A DNA stretch of 38,027 nucleotides from Saccoglossus kowalevskii (Eukaryota > Hemichordata > Enteropneusta > Harrimaniidae), in NCBI RefSeq assembly GCF_000003605.2, contig NW_003107100.1:293256-331282 (forward strand), written 5' to 3'. Under the pieces are notes generated by a model. That model saw nothing but the letters and a program-made list of their open reading frames with translations, was not told the DNA's origin and made no database searches. The position numbers and the translations under genes are program-made. This document shows, piece by piece, positions 1-13,800 of the stretch (position 1 is its first letter; each line of letters starts with the position of its first letter).

Positions 1-2116
1 CAGGGGAATAAAAATGGTATAAATTAAAAACGTAGCAAGTGTATGCGAGTTCGTCGTCGAGGGTATAGTTGTCTACTCCGATTAGGTGACAGGCTCCAGA
101 GCGTGGCCATTCCCCGGATGTAGCAGAATACAAAAACAAATCACGTTCAGAATCTTTGTAGGAATGGAATTTTTATTTGTTTCACAATCAGAAATATGTT
201 CACGCTCAGAATAAAACTGGTTTGCATTAGATATCAAATATATACAAAATAATCAACACTTCAAAATATACATAAATAGCACAGAAAATGAGCGAACGTA
301 TTAAAATAATTTTGCAATAATGTACAAAGTAATAGAGACGGATAACAAAATAAGTTTTATAAGAGTTGGAAAGTCGATGGCTAATATATATACAGATAAA
401 ACAACAGAGCAATACTGTAAATAGTTCACGCATGCGCATATGTACATATCCCATCGTAAACAAATATAACATGGCAGAAAAACTGACAACGAAATAACCA
501 ATTTTATAATGTTTGTGCCCACAAAAACGGGGAAAAAAGTAATAAACATTAACTAATTTACATATATGTTATTATTTGCATAACTCATTTGCATATTTGG
601 GACTGCTGCTTTCACTGACCCGGAAAACGCAAACCATAGTGATGGAGGGATAATGAAACCAAACATATTGTTTTGATTTATCATTGTTTTACAAGGAATT
701 CAAATAAATAAATACAAATATCAAGTATATAATCCTTGTATATATCTTCATTATATATCACTATAATACCGTCTCTTGATGACTTGGTACGTGCAATGCA
801 CCGTGACTGTCAAGGGAAGGCAGATCAAAGGCTATTATTTCAATTTACGCCCGGTTGTACATTTTTGGGCTCAACATTTCAAATTCAAAGTGAAAAATAA
901 TAGCAAAATCACAAGCGATTTTAGTAAATAAAACCATGAAGTTGGCTTTTAAAGTCCTGTGATGAATTTCACTTTTTTAGTAACTTCCCGTTGAAAAGTA
1001 AAAAATAAATATGACACCGTACTGAAATTGCGGATATTTTTTAAGCAGGTGTAACTTTGTGAGTGAATTCATCTTTTGGGCGGCACTGTGAATATTAAGT
1101 TCAGCCTGCGTGCGTGCGTGCGTGCATGCATGTATGGCGGGCGTCAATAACCAGAACATGATCTGTTTCATTTTCAGTTATTTCCGCCAAAGTTTTGCTG
1201 TAACATTTTATAATTGTTTATGCATTTATGCGTTTTTTTTTCTAAAACTTAGTTGTTAATTTCAAAACAAATGGACGTAATTTAAACGTTATGACTGACA
1301 TTCAAAAGTTTAATGAACAACCACTTTTCAGTTCACCACCTGAAAGGGAGAGATTCATTTTCTTATTATATGGAAACATTGAACCTGGTTGCTGTGTTAA
1401 ATTATGAGACTAGGTCATATTTCATAAGGTAAGCTACTATTCGTGTCACGTGGTTTTGTTGTTTCAAACTTCAAATCATTTCGAATGGCAATGCTCATCA
1501 TAAAATGGGTGGAATTAAATTATACAAGAATTTCTAGGTTTGTTATTCGTAAATAAAATAAATCCATATTTTGCAGTACTCTTATTCGCGAACCAAGGAC
1601 GGTACAATGGACGATATGTGATTATCGTGGGACGGAATGTCTAAACAGAGCTATCATAGTTTGACACCACATAATCACATTTCATATTTGTTCTTTCCAC
1701 AACTTTATGTTCACCTTGAAATTTTGAAAAGAATGGTCGGCAAATCTTAGCATATTCCCCGCACGTGACAATCCACTTATCATCTTATTGTTGTGAAACT
1801 GACATAACAACACTTTTTTAAAGCAGTTGCAAAAATAAAAAAAAATATATGAATTAAAATTAATAAAATTTGAAATGCTATGAAGTGCGAAATTAAATAT
1901 GCCTGCCAATATCACATGGTTATTCACTGAAACGGTGTTTTTAATCGGTTGTAAACAATATCACATTTAGACAACCGTGTACAATAACATTGTGAATTTC
2001 GACGCAGACGCTGTTCCCGTTATGCCGTCAATGACGTCATAGTCAGACAACGCATATTATTATGACTTGACACATCCAGCGAGCACACCAAAACTCATTC
2101 TAATGAATATTCAAAT
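1..2116. other. Region downstream of GAS2L, including its 3-prime UTR
   Basis: AT-rich and without a supportable gene. On the minus strand, an ATTAAA lies near 1939-1944 (about 170 nt after the stop) and an AATAAA near 172-177. Either could end the GAS2L transcript, and I cannot choose between them. A perfect TGACGTCA lies at about 2031-2038. Confidence 0.5.
1106..1133. repeat. (TGCG)n / TGCA microsatellite
   Basis: About five TGCG units pass into TGCATGCA. Confidence 0.8.
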
Positions 2117-4865
2117 TCAGAAATATTCAGTGTCAGTTGAATCACTGTCATACACACCTAACTCGTCAAAATTCACTCGTTGCTGACGTTCCAGTGTGGG
2201 CGTGATGGGTCGTACTGGTTCGGGCACAGAGATTGTAGAGGACGAGGATGTGGACCTGACAATGGTCGACCGACCGGTTACCAGTGCTGGAGCCATGTTG
2301 ATAGGTGCATGTTTACGTTCAGGAGACTGAACATTGTTGTTGTTAGCAACTGTGTTGTTGTGATTAACCGAATCCTCGAATCCTGAGTCATGGTACCCAT
2401 TTGTGAATATGGAATATTTATTCATAATTTCCTCGATAAATGCATCATGGTCTTTTTCAAAAGCTGTGTTCAAGCCTGCATTTGTCCCACTGGAGACGGG
2501 GTTAATTGACTCTGGTTTCTGTTGTGCCGTGTCTTTTTTATCACTATGCATGCTGTACTTTCCTGTATATTGTTGACCGATTTCAGATTTACTGCTAGGC
2601 TGTGTATTCCTCTCAGTCTCTGTTGACCTACTGTTATTTGTCCTTGTAATGGAACGTGCTCGCGGTTGCTGCTGCTGTTTTTGCTGATGTGCCGAGGCAC
2701 GACTTCTGAGTTTGCTAAGGCTATTGTTCACACTTGGACTATGTTTAACCTTATAACCTTTTTCGTGGAAAACTGGTTTCGGTATTTTTGTTGGGCGTTT
2801 GCTTTGAAAAGGGTCAGCCCTCGGAGGCATATAAAATCTTGGTTCCAATTTATGAAAATTAGGAATCGGGGAACATGGTCTTAAAGCAGAATGTCGGATG
2901 CTCTTATTCAACCCGTCATTAAATTGAACTCGTGATCGTCGTTGATCAGAAGAATTTGAACTGTCGTCTGCTTCATCGTCGGAATCATAAGCATCATTAT
3001 TTGTTTTGGACCCTGTGATTAATCGTCTCATTGATTCATGCATTCGCTGTTTACTTTTCTGCCGTTCATGAGAAGCTATCCCATCCTCAATACCATGTGA
3101 TCGTGACAGTTGCCTTTTTTCTAAATCTCTTGGCTGGGGTGTTTTTGAACGATATCTATATTGTGTTTTATCTTCCTTATCTCGACTTTCGGACATTCGT
3201 GACATTTCCTTCTCTCTACGACGTGCTCTTTCCGGGGATACAGACCGACATCTTCTACGTTGAAGTTCTCGCTCTTCTCTCTCCTTAGCTCTTCGACTGG
3301 TTGCTGATGGTTCTATCTGTCTCTCTTCTTGTGATCTCACGGAGCGTGAATGTCTCGTTGAAGGTGCTGTGTTGAATCTTTCATGCTCGCCATATCCTTC
3401 TCTGTTGACCTGGTGATTACCATCATCTGTTCTTGATATGGTGAATGTCATACCATTTACATCTTGTTTGTGGGCTGTCCTGGAATATGATGAAGAACGA
3501 CTTGGTGAAGCAGGTCTTGGAGCTGGGGAGGAAGATCTTGGAACAGAACTAGAACGGCTAGTAATTGATGATCTTGATGGAGCTGGGCTTGATGATCTAA
3601 CAACTCGGCGTGATTCCACAGGGCTAGGACTGCTCCTTCCAGATCTGGACATTGACGAGGAAGGAGCTGGGCTTGATCTGGCATTTGCTATTTGTTCTTT
3701 CCGCTCTCTTTGTCGTTCCACAAAACTACTACCTGTTCGAGTAGCTGAACTTGATCGCACTGGCCTTTCTCTAGATGATGGACCAGGACTTGTTCTTCCT
3801 GAAAATGTTTTGGATTCCTGCATTGAAATTGGACTTGAACGTCCTGTCTGATTGTTTCTTTCCTTGTCAAAGAGGGATGGACTCGATCTACCTGTTGATC
3901 GTGTCCTGGCATGTCCTCTGTCTCGTTCTCTGTCAAAAGAAGTTTGACTTAATCTACCTGTTGATCTCCCCTGAACAGTTTCACTGAGCTCTTGTTCAAT
4001 AGGAGCTGGACTCCCTCTACCACTTTCCCTGTTCCTTTCAACCATACTTGGACTTGATCTACCTGAGACCCTTCTAGGTGATTCCATTGCTCTGTCATTT
4101 TCTATCCGGCTTGGACTTTGTCGTCCAGAACGATGTGATGGTGCTGGACTTGATCGTCCTGACCTAATATATGCTGCAACGGGTGAAGGACTTGATCTTC
4201 CCGATGTTCTTGCTGGTGTTTCTGGCAATGTTCTTGCAGCCTCGTTTCGCCGTGTCCATGATAATGTATTATTACCAGAGACTTCGTATGGTGACAAATT
4301 CAAACTAACACTTGGATTCCAGTCAAGAGAAGATGAATGACAGTAATGTTGTCTTTTTCCTTCACTGTCTGAGCTGTCAGGACTCAAGAGATTTGGTACA
4401 GGGCTAGATCTGCCTCTCCTGGTGGCATTGTCTACATTGTTTGTAACATTTCTGGGTGACGGGGCACGTGGTGGCTTTGTAGTAACAGAATTTGATTTTG
4501 AATAAAATTCTGTGGAATCTGAAAGTCCATTGCGTAGGCTAGACCCTAAACTTGAGTTCATTGACTGACTTCCACTATCATGAGTATAATTAGTTGTGTA
4601 CGCAGACGGTCTGTTGTATGAATCTTCTGAAGTTGTTCTCCTTTCATCACTGAGTCTTCCAACACTTCCTGATCTTCTCATCGGAGTTGATGATGAGGAT
4701 CCATATGAGGGTGCCGGTGATGTTGATCGATAACTTCTTGGACTCCTGTAGCTTTTTTCACCAGAAGGTCTTCTCTGAGTATCACCATTTTGAACATTGA
4801 CATCGCCAGTACTATGAAAATGATGGTGAACTTTGTTATTGCTTTGGTCGCATTCTTGGGTGGTC
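2117..4865 (-). CDS. GAS2L: GAS2L coding exon 5: disordered Arg/Ser/Pro tail
   Basis: 2749 nt encoding residues 305-1219 and a TGA stop. The acceptor is ctctcaacag, and entry is in phase 2. The tail has no folded domain that I can see. Residues 454-761 hold about a dozen degenerate GRSSP-type motifs. Residues about 820-900 are a highly charged Arg/Glu stretch, probably helical. Two SxIP-like EB-binding motifs follow (SPIP at 969-972 and TKIP at 996-999), then a short polyGln. A DSGFEDS segment lies at 1130-1136, and the extreme C-terminus is acidic ([11 protein letters not shown]). Such basic Ser/Pro tails in GAS2L1/2 bind microtubules and EB proteins. Each individual motif role here is inference. 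Confidence 0.93.
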
Positions 4866-7800
4866 CTGTTGAGAGACAAACAGGAGAAATTAACCTATTT
4901 TAAAACATGATGTGATGGACATAAATGGACAAATATAAACAATGATGTGAGGAGAAGGAGCAAGTAGCTATAAATATCTTTATTTAAAGAAGTCAAACTA
5001 TTATATAAGCATAATGTTGAAATTTCACAATTTACCCATGCACTCCATCAATAAAGTAGAACAATTCAAATATTTCAGACACATCGCTTGACCTAAATAT
5101 AATAATTACTTGCCTAGGCTGTCTGGATGACCTCATATCTGAGCCTGATGGTGAGGGTTGTCGTCGTAAATTGTCATGTAATCTAGCTGCTTTATGACCT
5201 ATGAATAAGAATAAGAAACAAAAATTAGGACGGCAAACCCAATTCAATAGAAGATAAATAAGTAGTGTTTCAGCGCAGTGTATTATGAATAGACAGTAGC
5301 TACTATAAAATGGAACAGTAAATATTGACACAGTGGATAGTTTACAAGTTAGGTCTCTGGTGACCTGTTGTTATGGCGGTCATTCCAATGGAACACTAGG
5401 CACCATGGTTTCGGAGTTACCCACATCAATTCACCTAATGAATTTTATTTAAATTAAGCTACTTAACTCAACTATATCGTTTGTTTGTGTCATTGGATAC
5501 AAATATATATTTTTATTGTAATTGTACTAGTTATAGATCATATAAAGTGAAGGTAGACATTAATTTTTCGGTAGAAAGATTAATTAATATATCTAGAAGA
5601 ATATTCCAACATAGCAAATATAATTTTATTGAAAGTGTATCCCCATTGTAATTTCTTACTCAGTAAGATCTAGAACCTGGACCACACATTTCCAAGTTAT
5701 GAATATTAATATTATTATATTGAGTATAGTTTATATTTGTTTAGTAATTGTTTAATTTTGTTTACCACAGTGATTCAGTTCTGGGTGGGAAGTAAAATTA
5801 ATACTGTCATTTCGCATAAATTACAAATGTGGATCACACTGTATATGATTGACATAGATTACAATCGTACATACTGGATTAATTTTAAGAGTGAACTATT
5901 CTGTGTATAATGTGCAACTTATTTTATGACTTAATAAAGATTGGTTGAATATATAACATTCAATACAGGTCACTTCGGGACGTTCATTTCGTCATAAGTG
6001 ACCTTTGACATATCAAGGACTGGCACAACACAACAGTGGCGATTGTTTGTTCAGCGTTTCTCGTTTTTGCTTCAGTGGTTATACTTATCATCCAATGTCT
6101 CATATGAAACAACAAAGCAACACGAAAAGACGCACTCAAGCATTTCCACTACTACCACCACCGAGTTTCTTTGTCTTCCTTTTGACTTTTGCCGTGTGCA
6201 AAGTAGCATGCAGTTTATATGCCTTATTTTACAGCCAACAGATTCTATCTCATGACGACTGTCTTGGGACAAATTGACGCAGACAATGAATAAAGCGGTC
6301 GATGCCATAGTGATCGGGAGTGGATGGCAGTAATTTGATTGCCTCGATTTGTTTATCGGTATGTCTGCAGATTTAATGTTTTGAAATGCGGTCAAGGAAT
6401 GAAACAAAATCTACATTTTGTCAAATTATTCTAGATTGTGTGAACACACATAAGAACAGAATTGAAACGAAAGCGGGCATTCATAAATAAAACACATCAG
6501 GCCAGATCACCATGTACTTTTTTTTTCAGTACACAAAAGTGTGTGATGCCTGTCATTCCCTTTGTCACAAAAATATATATGTGTTCGTTCCGCTATGGAA
6601 TATAGACATTGTCGAATATATTGATTTGCTATTCTAATTAGATCATGGCCATACACGGGTCAAGTGTTTATAACAATAACCAAGGATATATACACCTCGA
6701 TCCTGACCGTGGAGGTCAACGCAACCAATGGCACGCTTTACTTATGCGTTAATACACATTTCATAGCGACAATGTGACATTTGATTAATTAATTAATTAG
6801 TTTCTTACTTAAATAAGAAATGACTTGAATAGCATAATGAAATATTCATGGTACCTTGGAATACATATTCTCGAAATTTTCGTCTGTGAGGGACTGTGAC
6901 TAGATGTATCATTATGGTAGCCAATCGACGCAAACTGGGTCACATGATTTACCCTTACTTTTTAACAAAACGCTTTTTACAAAGATACTTTTATTACGAG
7001 AACAATCATGAATGGGAAACTATATAAATCACTGAAATGTCATTGTCAAACGCCTGGTCAATCTATTGAATTTGTGTGTATGTTTACCGAGTTATTTCTC
7101 GTGCATGTGTGTGTGTTTTGTTGTTGAAAACGATTTTAATCGCATCAGTTGAGTAAGTATCTAAAACCACATGTATTGGAGAAAGTTGTTTTGCGTTTAA
7201 ATTCAGTAAATAAATTTTAATCTAAACGCTGCTTGTTTACTTATATTCAATTCGCTTCTTTATATTAAGTATACTAATATAAGACAAAGTTCGGCCATGT
7301 TGGATTGCGTTGCATAAGGAATCATGGCAAGCTTTTAAAACAAGTCTACTACAAACATTCACTGAAATTCGAGATTGAGGAAACGTTAAACTATTTATTG
7401 TCGAAATAATAGTATACGTTATATAGAGGGTATTGTTGGCATTGTCAGCGGCTGTGCTTAATGGCTTTGACAGCTTGATATACGACCCTTTGACGGGACA
7501 CGTAGGACCAAGTGCGAAGTTCTGTGTTGCCTCAGTACGCCAGACTCAGTAACTCTCGGTTTGTGAGGCTCGTCGTGAGTCTAGTTACGTAATGCCCAAC
7601 GACCAACAGTTCTTTTTGTGCCAAGTCTAAAATTTCCAGGTCACTTAAAAGGAACAATTACACGTTGTTTCTCAACAAAAGTAACGACTCTCAGCGCCAG
7701 GCGGGTATAATGAGGAGAAAGAATGCGACATGTTGGACGCGAGCCAAACATTTTTTTGTATTGACAAAAAAAAAACGCACCTGAACAAAGTATGGAACAG

Positions 7801-10800
7801 ATTTCAACAGTAAAACGTGAACTTTGGAAAACTGACTAATTGTACATGAATTGCGTATTTTTAATTTATTACAATTTCTAATTAACAAAATCGAGCGACG
7901 TGTTCATAATCATTTGTATAACCAATTTTTAACTGGAAGCAGACGCCATTAAATTGCCATCGGAATATGGAACTATGACGATTAATACACGTTATTAAAG
8001 CAAACAATCAACTACAGAGTTAATTTGACTGAATAGTTCTGTTTAAATGAGACACCGACTTAAAAAAAAAACTATATTATTTGTTTAAATGGACGTCGAT
8101 AGGGAGGACATTATCGTATGCTGTCGGCATTGACCCCCAATCGCATTTGTTTACAAATGTCTTATATTGTCGGTGCTAAATACCAAACGTGTTTGTGCAC
8201 AAGAAATAACAAAATGGCTTCTGTAAATCGTTGCTAAGCAACGCGTGTTCTAAATGGGTCATGATTGTTACCATCGGCTTATATATCACAGCTTTATAAG
8301 CACTGGTATGTCAATGTGTAAAACTTATATAATACACTAATACAAATAATACATATATATACCTTGCAGTACAGTGTGCTTAAATACCCCAAAGACGCTG
8401 TATACTTCTACAGGACAACACGCATAGGTAAAGAGTCATTAACGGTTGCCCAGCCCAGCAAATAGACCCTGTATTGGTGCCCTTGTGTCGACCCGACGTG
8501 AAACTCGATCCATGGTAATCCGTTTTCGTGCTGTCACGAATGAGACTACTAAAATATTAAAATCGCGGCGGACACTGTCTCAACTGTTTTTCCAGTTCTA
8601 GAGTTTTGTCTGGTCGAACTTCGCGTGGAATGTGTGTGTAGTTTGAAATGTACATACCTGCACAACGGCATGGGTCATGCTTGTCAAGATAGTGTTCTAA
8701 GGTATCCCAGCCGCCACCTACACGGACCATCACGTGACTACGAAGAATCTGAAAATAAACAACAAACGAGTGACCTTAGGTGGCGCTATAGCACAACAAA
8801 TCCCCCAGAACCACCTGTTGAATTATCTGCCCTTCGAGTGAATGACTGACTGACTGAATATATAAGACTACATTAAACATTTTAAAACCTGTATTACAAC
8901 GTAAAAAGAGCGCAACGTCAATAAAAAGTCTTTCAAGTCGTGTGAGATGCTTCGAGGATTTCGTTAGCGAGTTGCTGATTTGATGAAAAATCAGACAAAA
9001 AGTCGCGTGGTACTGAAACCTTCAAATTGACATTTAATATTCTGTGAACGTACTCACCCTGACAAATATAAGTGTATTGAAGTCGCCTATTCTGTATTTG
9101 CCCTGAGACACCTCAATCATTCGAAACTGGACTGGACACGTACATCGATTAACTAGGTCACGCACCTGGAGTAAATAAATAACAAATAAATAATACACAA
9201 TTAACTACTAGTATTTCTGGTTTCCAGACACGTACATCACATCTGCCAAATATCCGAGTATCATGAATACCATTAATTTGAGTTGAAAATTCATGGTAGA
9301 CTTGTTCTTTTCATCCGGGAACCCAGTGTAGTCTATTTCATCATGAGTCGGTAGGCATTACACAGCTACTATTATTGGCAGACCCGAAAAGATACGAAAT
9401 TGGATAGGAATCGTACAAAAGTGTGTTTCCAACCCCGCTCCGGCAAAGAAGTAGAAATATGTTACCAGGTGTTATTTCTCAGTCTTTATACGCATGATGT
9501 TTTAAATAGCATGTTTTCCCGGTGCTCCCGCTATATTGGCTCTGTAAGCATGTCTCTACATCTATTTGTTTACATTTCATGTTCGCGGCCACAATAGTAG
9601 AACAAAAACGACACCAATATTGATACGTTATATTGTGGCTCTGGGAGATTTCTAAAGTGGATAGAGAGACGAGTAGGCGTGTCGATCTCAAAGGACACCC
9701 TACTTTACAAACATCGATCCCAGATCGAGCAGCAGCATTTGTAGATAGATTTGTTACTTTAGATATTGTTACAATACTTTCTTTAAACAACGGTATAAAG
9801 TTACATGTACTGCTTTCATATCGTACACCTTAATTCTGCAATACGTTTCGGTGTCAGTTTGCCAAATTTCTTGTGCTGGTCATCAACTCCGGTCAAGTAT
9901 TCAGTCATGCGCAATGTTACCATGTACTTATTGCGTTACTCGGAAAATTCAATGACAACAATAATTATTTTTGTATTTTTGCATACGCTGGATACATCGC
10001 CATGTGTTTTAAAATTGTGAGATAGCGTCCAGGCACATCTCATAAGGAGTCTCGTTTTAATTAAACCAGTTTCTGCATTACTGTAGAATACTTTATTTTC
10101 ACTGGAATTAATTTTCGCAGAAAAGGCATTTTGGGTATTTTGTATGAAATTTTATTTTCACTGATTTTTGACAAGTTAAATGTAAAATATAGGAAAAAGT
10201 GTTTATTCGCTGGATTTTATTTTCACTGACTCATTCCTTCAGCGAAAATAAAGTATTCTACAGTACTTAACATGAACCAAATACGGTTGAAACAGATGAT
10301 GTAACACAAGTCATTTCGCTGCTGAATTCATTTCTCTTTTTACTATAGTCAATATATACTCCACTAAGCATACAATGCCCCATGACACGTTTGTGGTATA
10401 TATCTAAGCTTTCAGAAAACCAGAGTGACTTTAATACTATTACGTTTATATTTCCTTGGTCAATTCCATATACAATGTGTTCATCCAACCCCGAAATAAA
10501 CACAGGTATCGGGAAACAGAAATATGTTATTAAACTGACAAAATGCATTGTGCCTAAGAGTTTTCTTGGAAATTTTTACGATGATCACATATTTTTAATA
10601 TCACTTTCTCTATCTATGTAAAATGGAAAATCGTTCTGGAATCAAAGTTATGGACAGCGTGCACTAATTTGCGCCCTCAAGCGACGAAGCGTGTCTGTGA
10701 CGTATATGAGTAAAAGTTCATCAGTGAATGATTAGAGTAGACTTGTTTATCGTCGATCAATAAAAATGTTTTTGAGAGATTTGATATTTCTACATGACAA

Positions 10801-13800
10801 ACTGTAATAGTTGAATATACACCTGACGTGTACACGGCGTGTTCGGGATTGATTATTTTATTTTGTGAAAGGGGATTTGAGTTACATAACGTTACGAGAC
10901 GGTGAACTATTCTCTAAAAAGCTGCAGATATTTTGGTTTGTTTTAGAAAAATGTCGTCTTCGGAGACTTACAAGGAAACTGTTAACACTTTGCGTGGTAT
11001 ATTGTACGTTTTCGGGGTTTACTCCACGCTAAATATTTCCAGGGTACATTTTGGCGTCGTGGTAAGATCCTGGATGTTCCATAAAACACAGAAGTAACAT
11101 TTGCATAGACATCGTATTTTACATTTCACCGCCTTTAATCTGTCCGATATCCATTCTTTGTTTGAAGGCCGCCCCCTAAAAGATGTCAATTTTACTACCT
11201 TGCGTAGAACAAATTATATGGACAGAAAAACTCATAAAAACCTCGACACGTTTTATGACCGATTACATGATATATCATGCTTTTCACGGAGCATCATTCA
11301 TTCAAGTATATCCAAAGATGTCAATGCAACAAAGATACTGGAATCGACTAAACGATGTGTCCATGGCCTAAGTAAGCTTTGGTGATATTGAGACATGCTG
11401 GTCACAATAGCGCCACCAACGACAATTGAGCGTAATCAATTTATTGTTTGTTTCACACAAGACGCTAACAGCTGACAGTATTGCCTCACGTTCCAAACAA
11501 CCACACATCAAATTAATATATTAGTACATCAGGGGAATCTTCAACTTACATTTGGAAATACACTTGCCGACTCTGGGTATTTTTCTCCAATGACCGATTG
11601 ACCTAGATGAACGAGACATCGTTGGGGAAATAAACAACGTATCTTTTCGCACACTGTTGCATTGTTTAATGGCAGCGTTTTCTTATTAGTAAAGTCGTCT
11701 TTTGATTCAAGCGCGCGATCAATATCAATTAACGTCGATATCAAGAGACGCCGATGGAAGTAAAATGTTTCATTCATGTTTTGCCATTCTTGTAATTTTA
11801 TGAGGTTGGCTTGCACTCCATAAAAGTTAAATAGACGGTTTTACTGGTTGATGGCGGGTCCTTTCAACAATTACATCTCAATTTGTCCAGATGAACAGGT
11901 TTAACATTTAATGATACAACATGTTTCCCGTCGTCTACACACTTGATAAAACAGTTGAAATTCTCATTCCGTGAAATATTTTAACCCAACACGTACTGCA
12001 TATAATAATAATTATTATTATGATAAGTCGATAATGTGTCCAAAATCAGCATATGCTTATTTCTGTTTTGATTATAGCATCTTACTCATAGTTTCCTTTC
12101 ATGAAATCACTTACTATATATGTTTCTATATGCTGCCCTCAATCAAATGTGTTATTTTCGAAACAAACATTTAAATCCTGTGTTCTCGCAGCTGGTCGAC
12201 TTATAATACGAAAAATATGTTCCGTGTCCCAGGAGATCACAATTTGCATCCGTTTTGCGTGGCTGTATTTATAAAGTTCATTGCCAGTAATTCAAACCTA
12301 TGTTTTTCCTAATAATCTTCCACACTACATGTTACAAAATAACGAGTTTTGACTGAAGTTAACTGAAACATGAATTGTCACTTTGACATTAATTTATTGA
12401 AATAAACCAATGGAGAGAATACACTTGAAACATCATTCGCAATACAAACACCTTTAAGTGATATATATATGTATATATAACATTACCATCATATATATTC
12501 CGCTCGATTACAGTAATAAAATCCATTTTCAAACAAATCTAAGATATAAATTTCGCAAATCATCCGCTATATCAGTTACTAGTAGATATACAGAACGGTT
12601 AAAGAAACACTGTCAACCCTCTTTCAAATGACCCAATGATTTTCTAGAGACCGACAGGCCTTAATATTCAAAAGGTTTGCTGGCACACATAATGGGCTTG
12701 TAACTATGCTAACTCTGATTCAAAAATATCATCATCGCCACGTGTCTGACATACACAATCAGTTTCTAACAGAAACTACTTTATGCAGTAGATTATGCCG
12801 AAGACTGACAAGTTTCAAGACACATGGCATCACTTCTTGACTGTATCTTTCTCTCAATGTACTCCGATGTATTATTTACTCGACATGTTGTAATGAGTAT
12901 CAGTCCATTGTATTGTACTTGTTTTCTTTGATTTGTAAATTCTTTTTTTTTACAATTATGAATTTATTAGATATTGTTTAGGTATGATGTAATTTCTACT
13001 ATAGTATACTGGTATTACCAAAGTATCAGACTGGTGCGTGGCTATGATGTACAACCGTAAGAAATGTAACTGTATTTCCCCGATTCCCTAAAAAAACAGC
13101 GCCATTGTGTTAAAATACAATCTACATGAAAGGAGATAGACATATGTGCACAGAACCTTGAGGTTTGAAAGGCGATAGCTAAGATGACCCACCTTGATTT
13201 CCTTCAAATATTACCTTCAAAATGACAATCATTACTAAACATTTTGTCCTTGAAATCGAGTGCCCTCCGATGTGTTTTGTTTGTAGAACCAAATTACGAC
13301 GGTGTAGGGTAGAGGACGTGAATGTACCCCATCACTATTGAGAGCTGGATAAACAAGGGCTGACAGTGAATTCATACATAGACCCGTCATGGTTCATGTT
13401 CAGTATTGCCGGAAAAAACGCCTAGGGGTTCGTCATGCCCCCTTTGTCTACTTCACACATTTAGTTGTTAAATAGAAAAACGGATTCTCCAAACTATCGT
13501 AAACACTTCGTGACAGGAGTATTTTTGTTCGACTCCAACAACGCCGATGACATCAACAAAAATGCTGCAATTGTTGTTGAAAAACTACAATGACATACTA
13601 GTACAATGGCATCATCTGTTGTGCGTTTATCGTGAAACCAGTCGGGACAAAGTCTAAATACAGATTATCGTTAGACGTTCATTATTTTCAAATTGTCACG
13701 ATGTCGTGGTAAGTAGCAGATGAAATAACACACAAAATGTCAATATTGGCGTATTGACGTGAATTGTTGAAGAGAGTCTATTTTCAACAAAGGGATGTGA

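Noticed and set aside
2031-2038. Perfect TGACGTCA (also near 22980 and 35863)
   Set aside because: An 8-bp match occurs by chance at this scale, and none is at a credible promoter.
3438-3851. 137-codon plus-strand frame rich in Leu/Asp/Gly
   Set aside because: Antisense shadow of the Arg/Ser/Pro repeat array in GAS2L.
5104-5113. GT donor (CAA|GTAATT) for GAS2L exon 4
   Set aside because: It leaves phase 0, but the next exon needs phase 2, so it would destroy the tail frame.
6072-6407. 111-codon minus-strand frame in intron 3
   Set aside because: Low-complexity Val run, overlapping open frames on the other strand, and no splice logic; probably chance.
10267-10548. 93-codon minus-strand frame with fairly protein-like composition
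   Set aside because: No recognisable family, no splice or start support, and it abuts the MITE; I could not support it as a gene.
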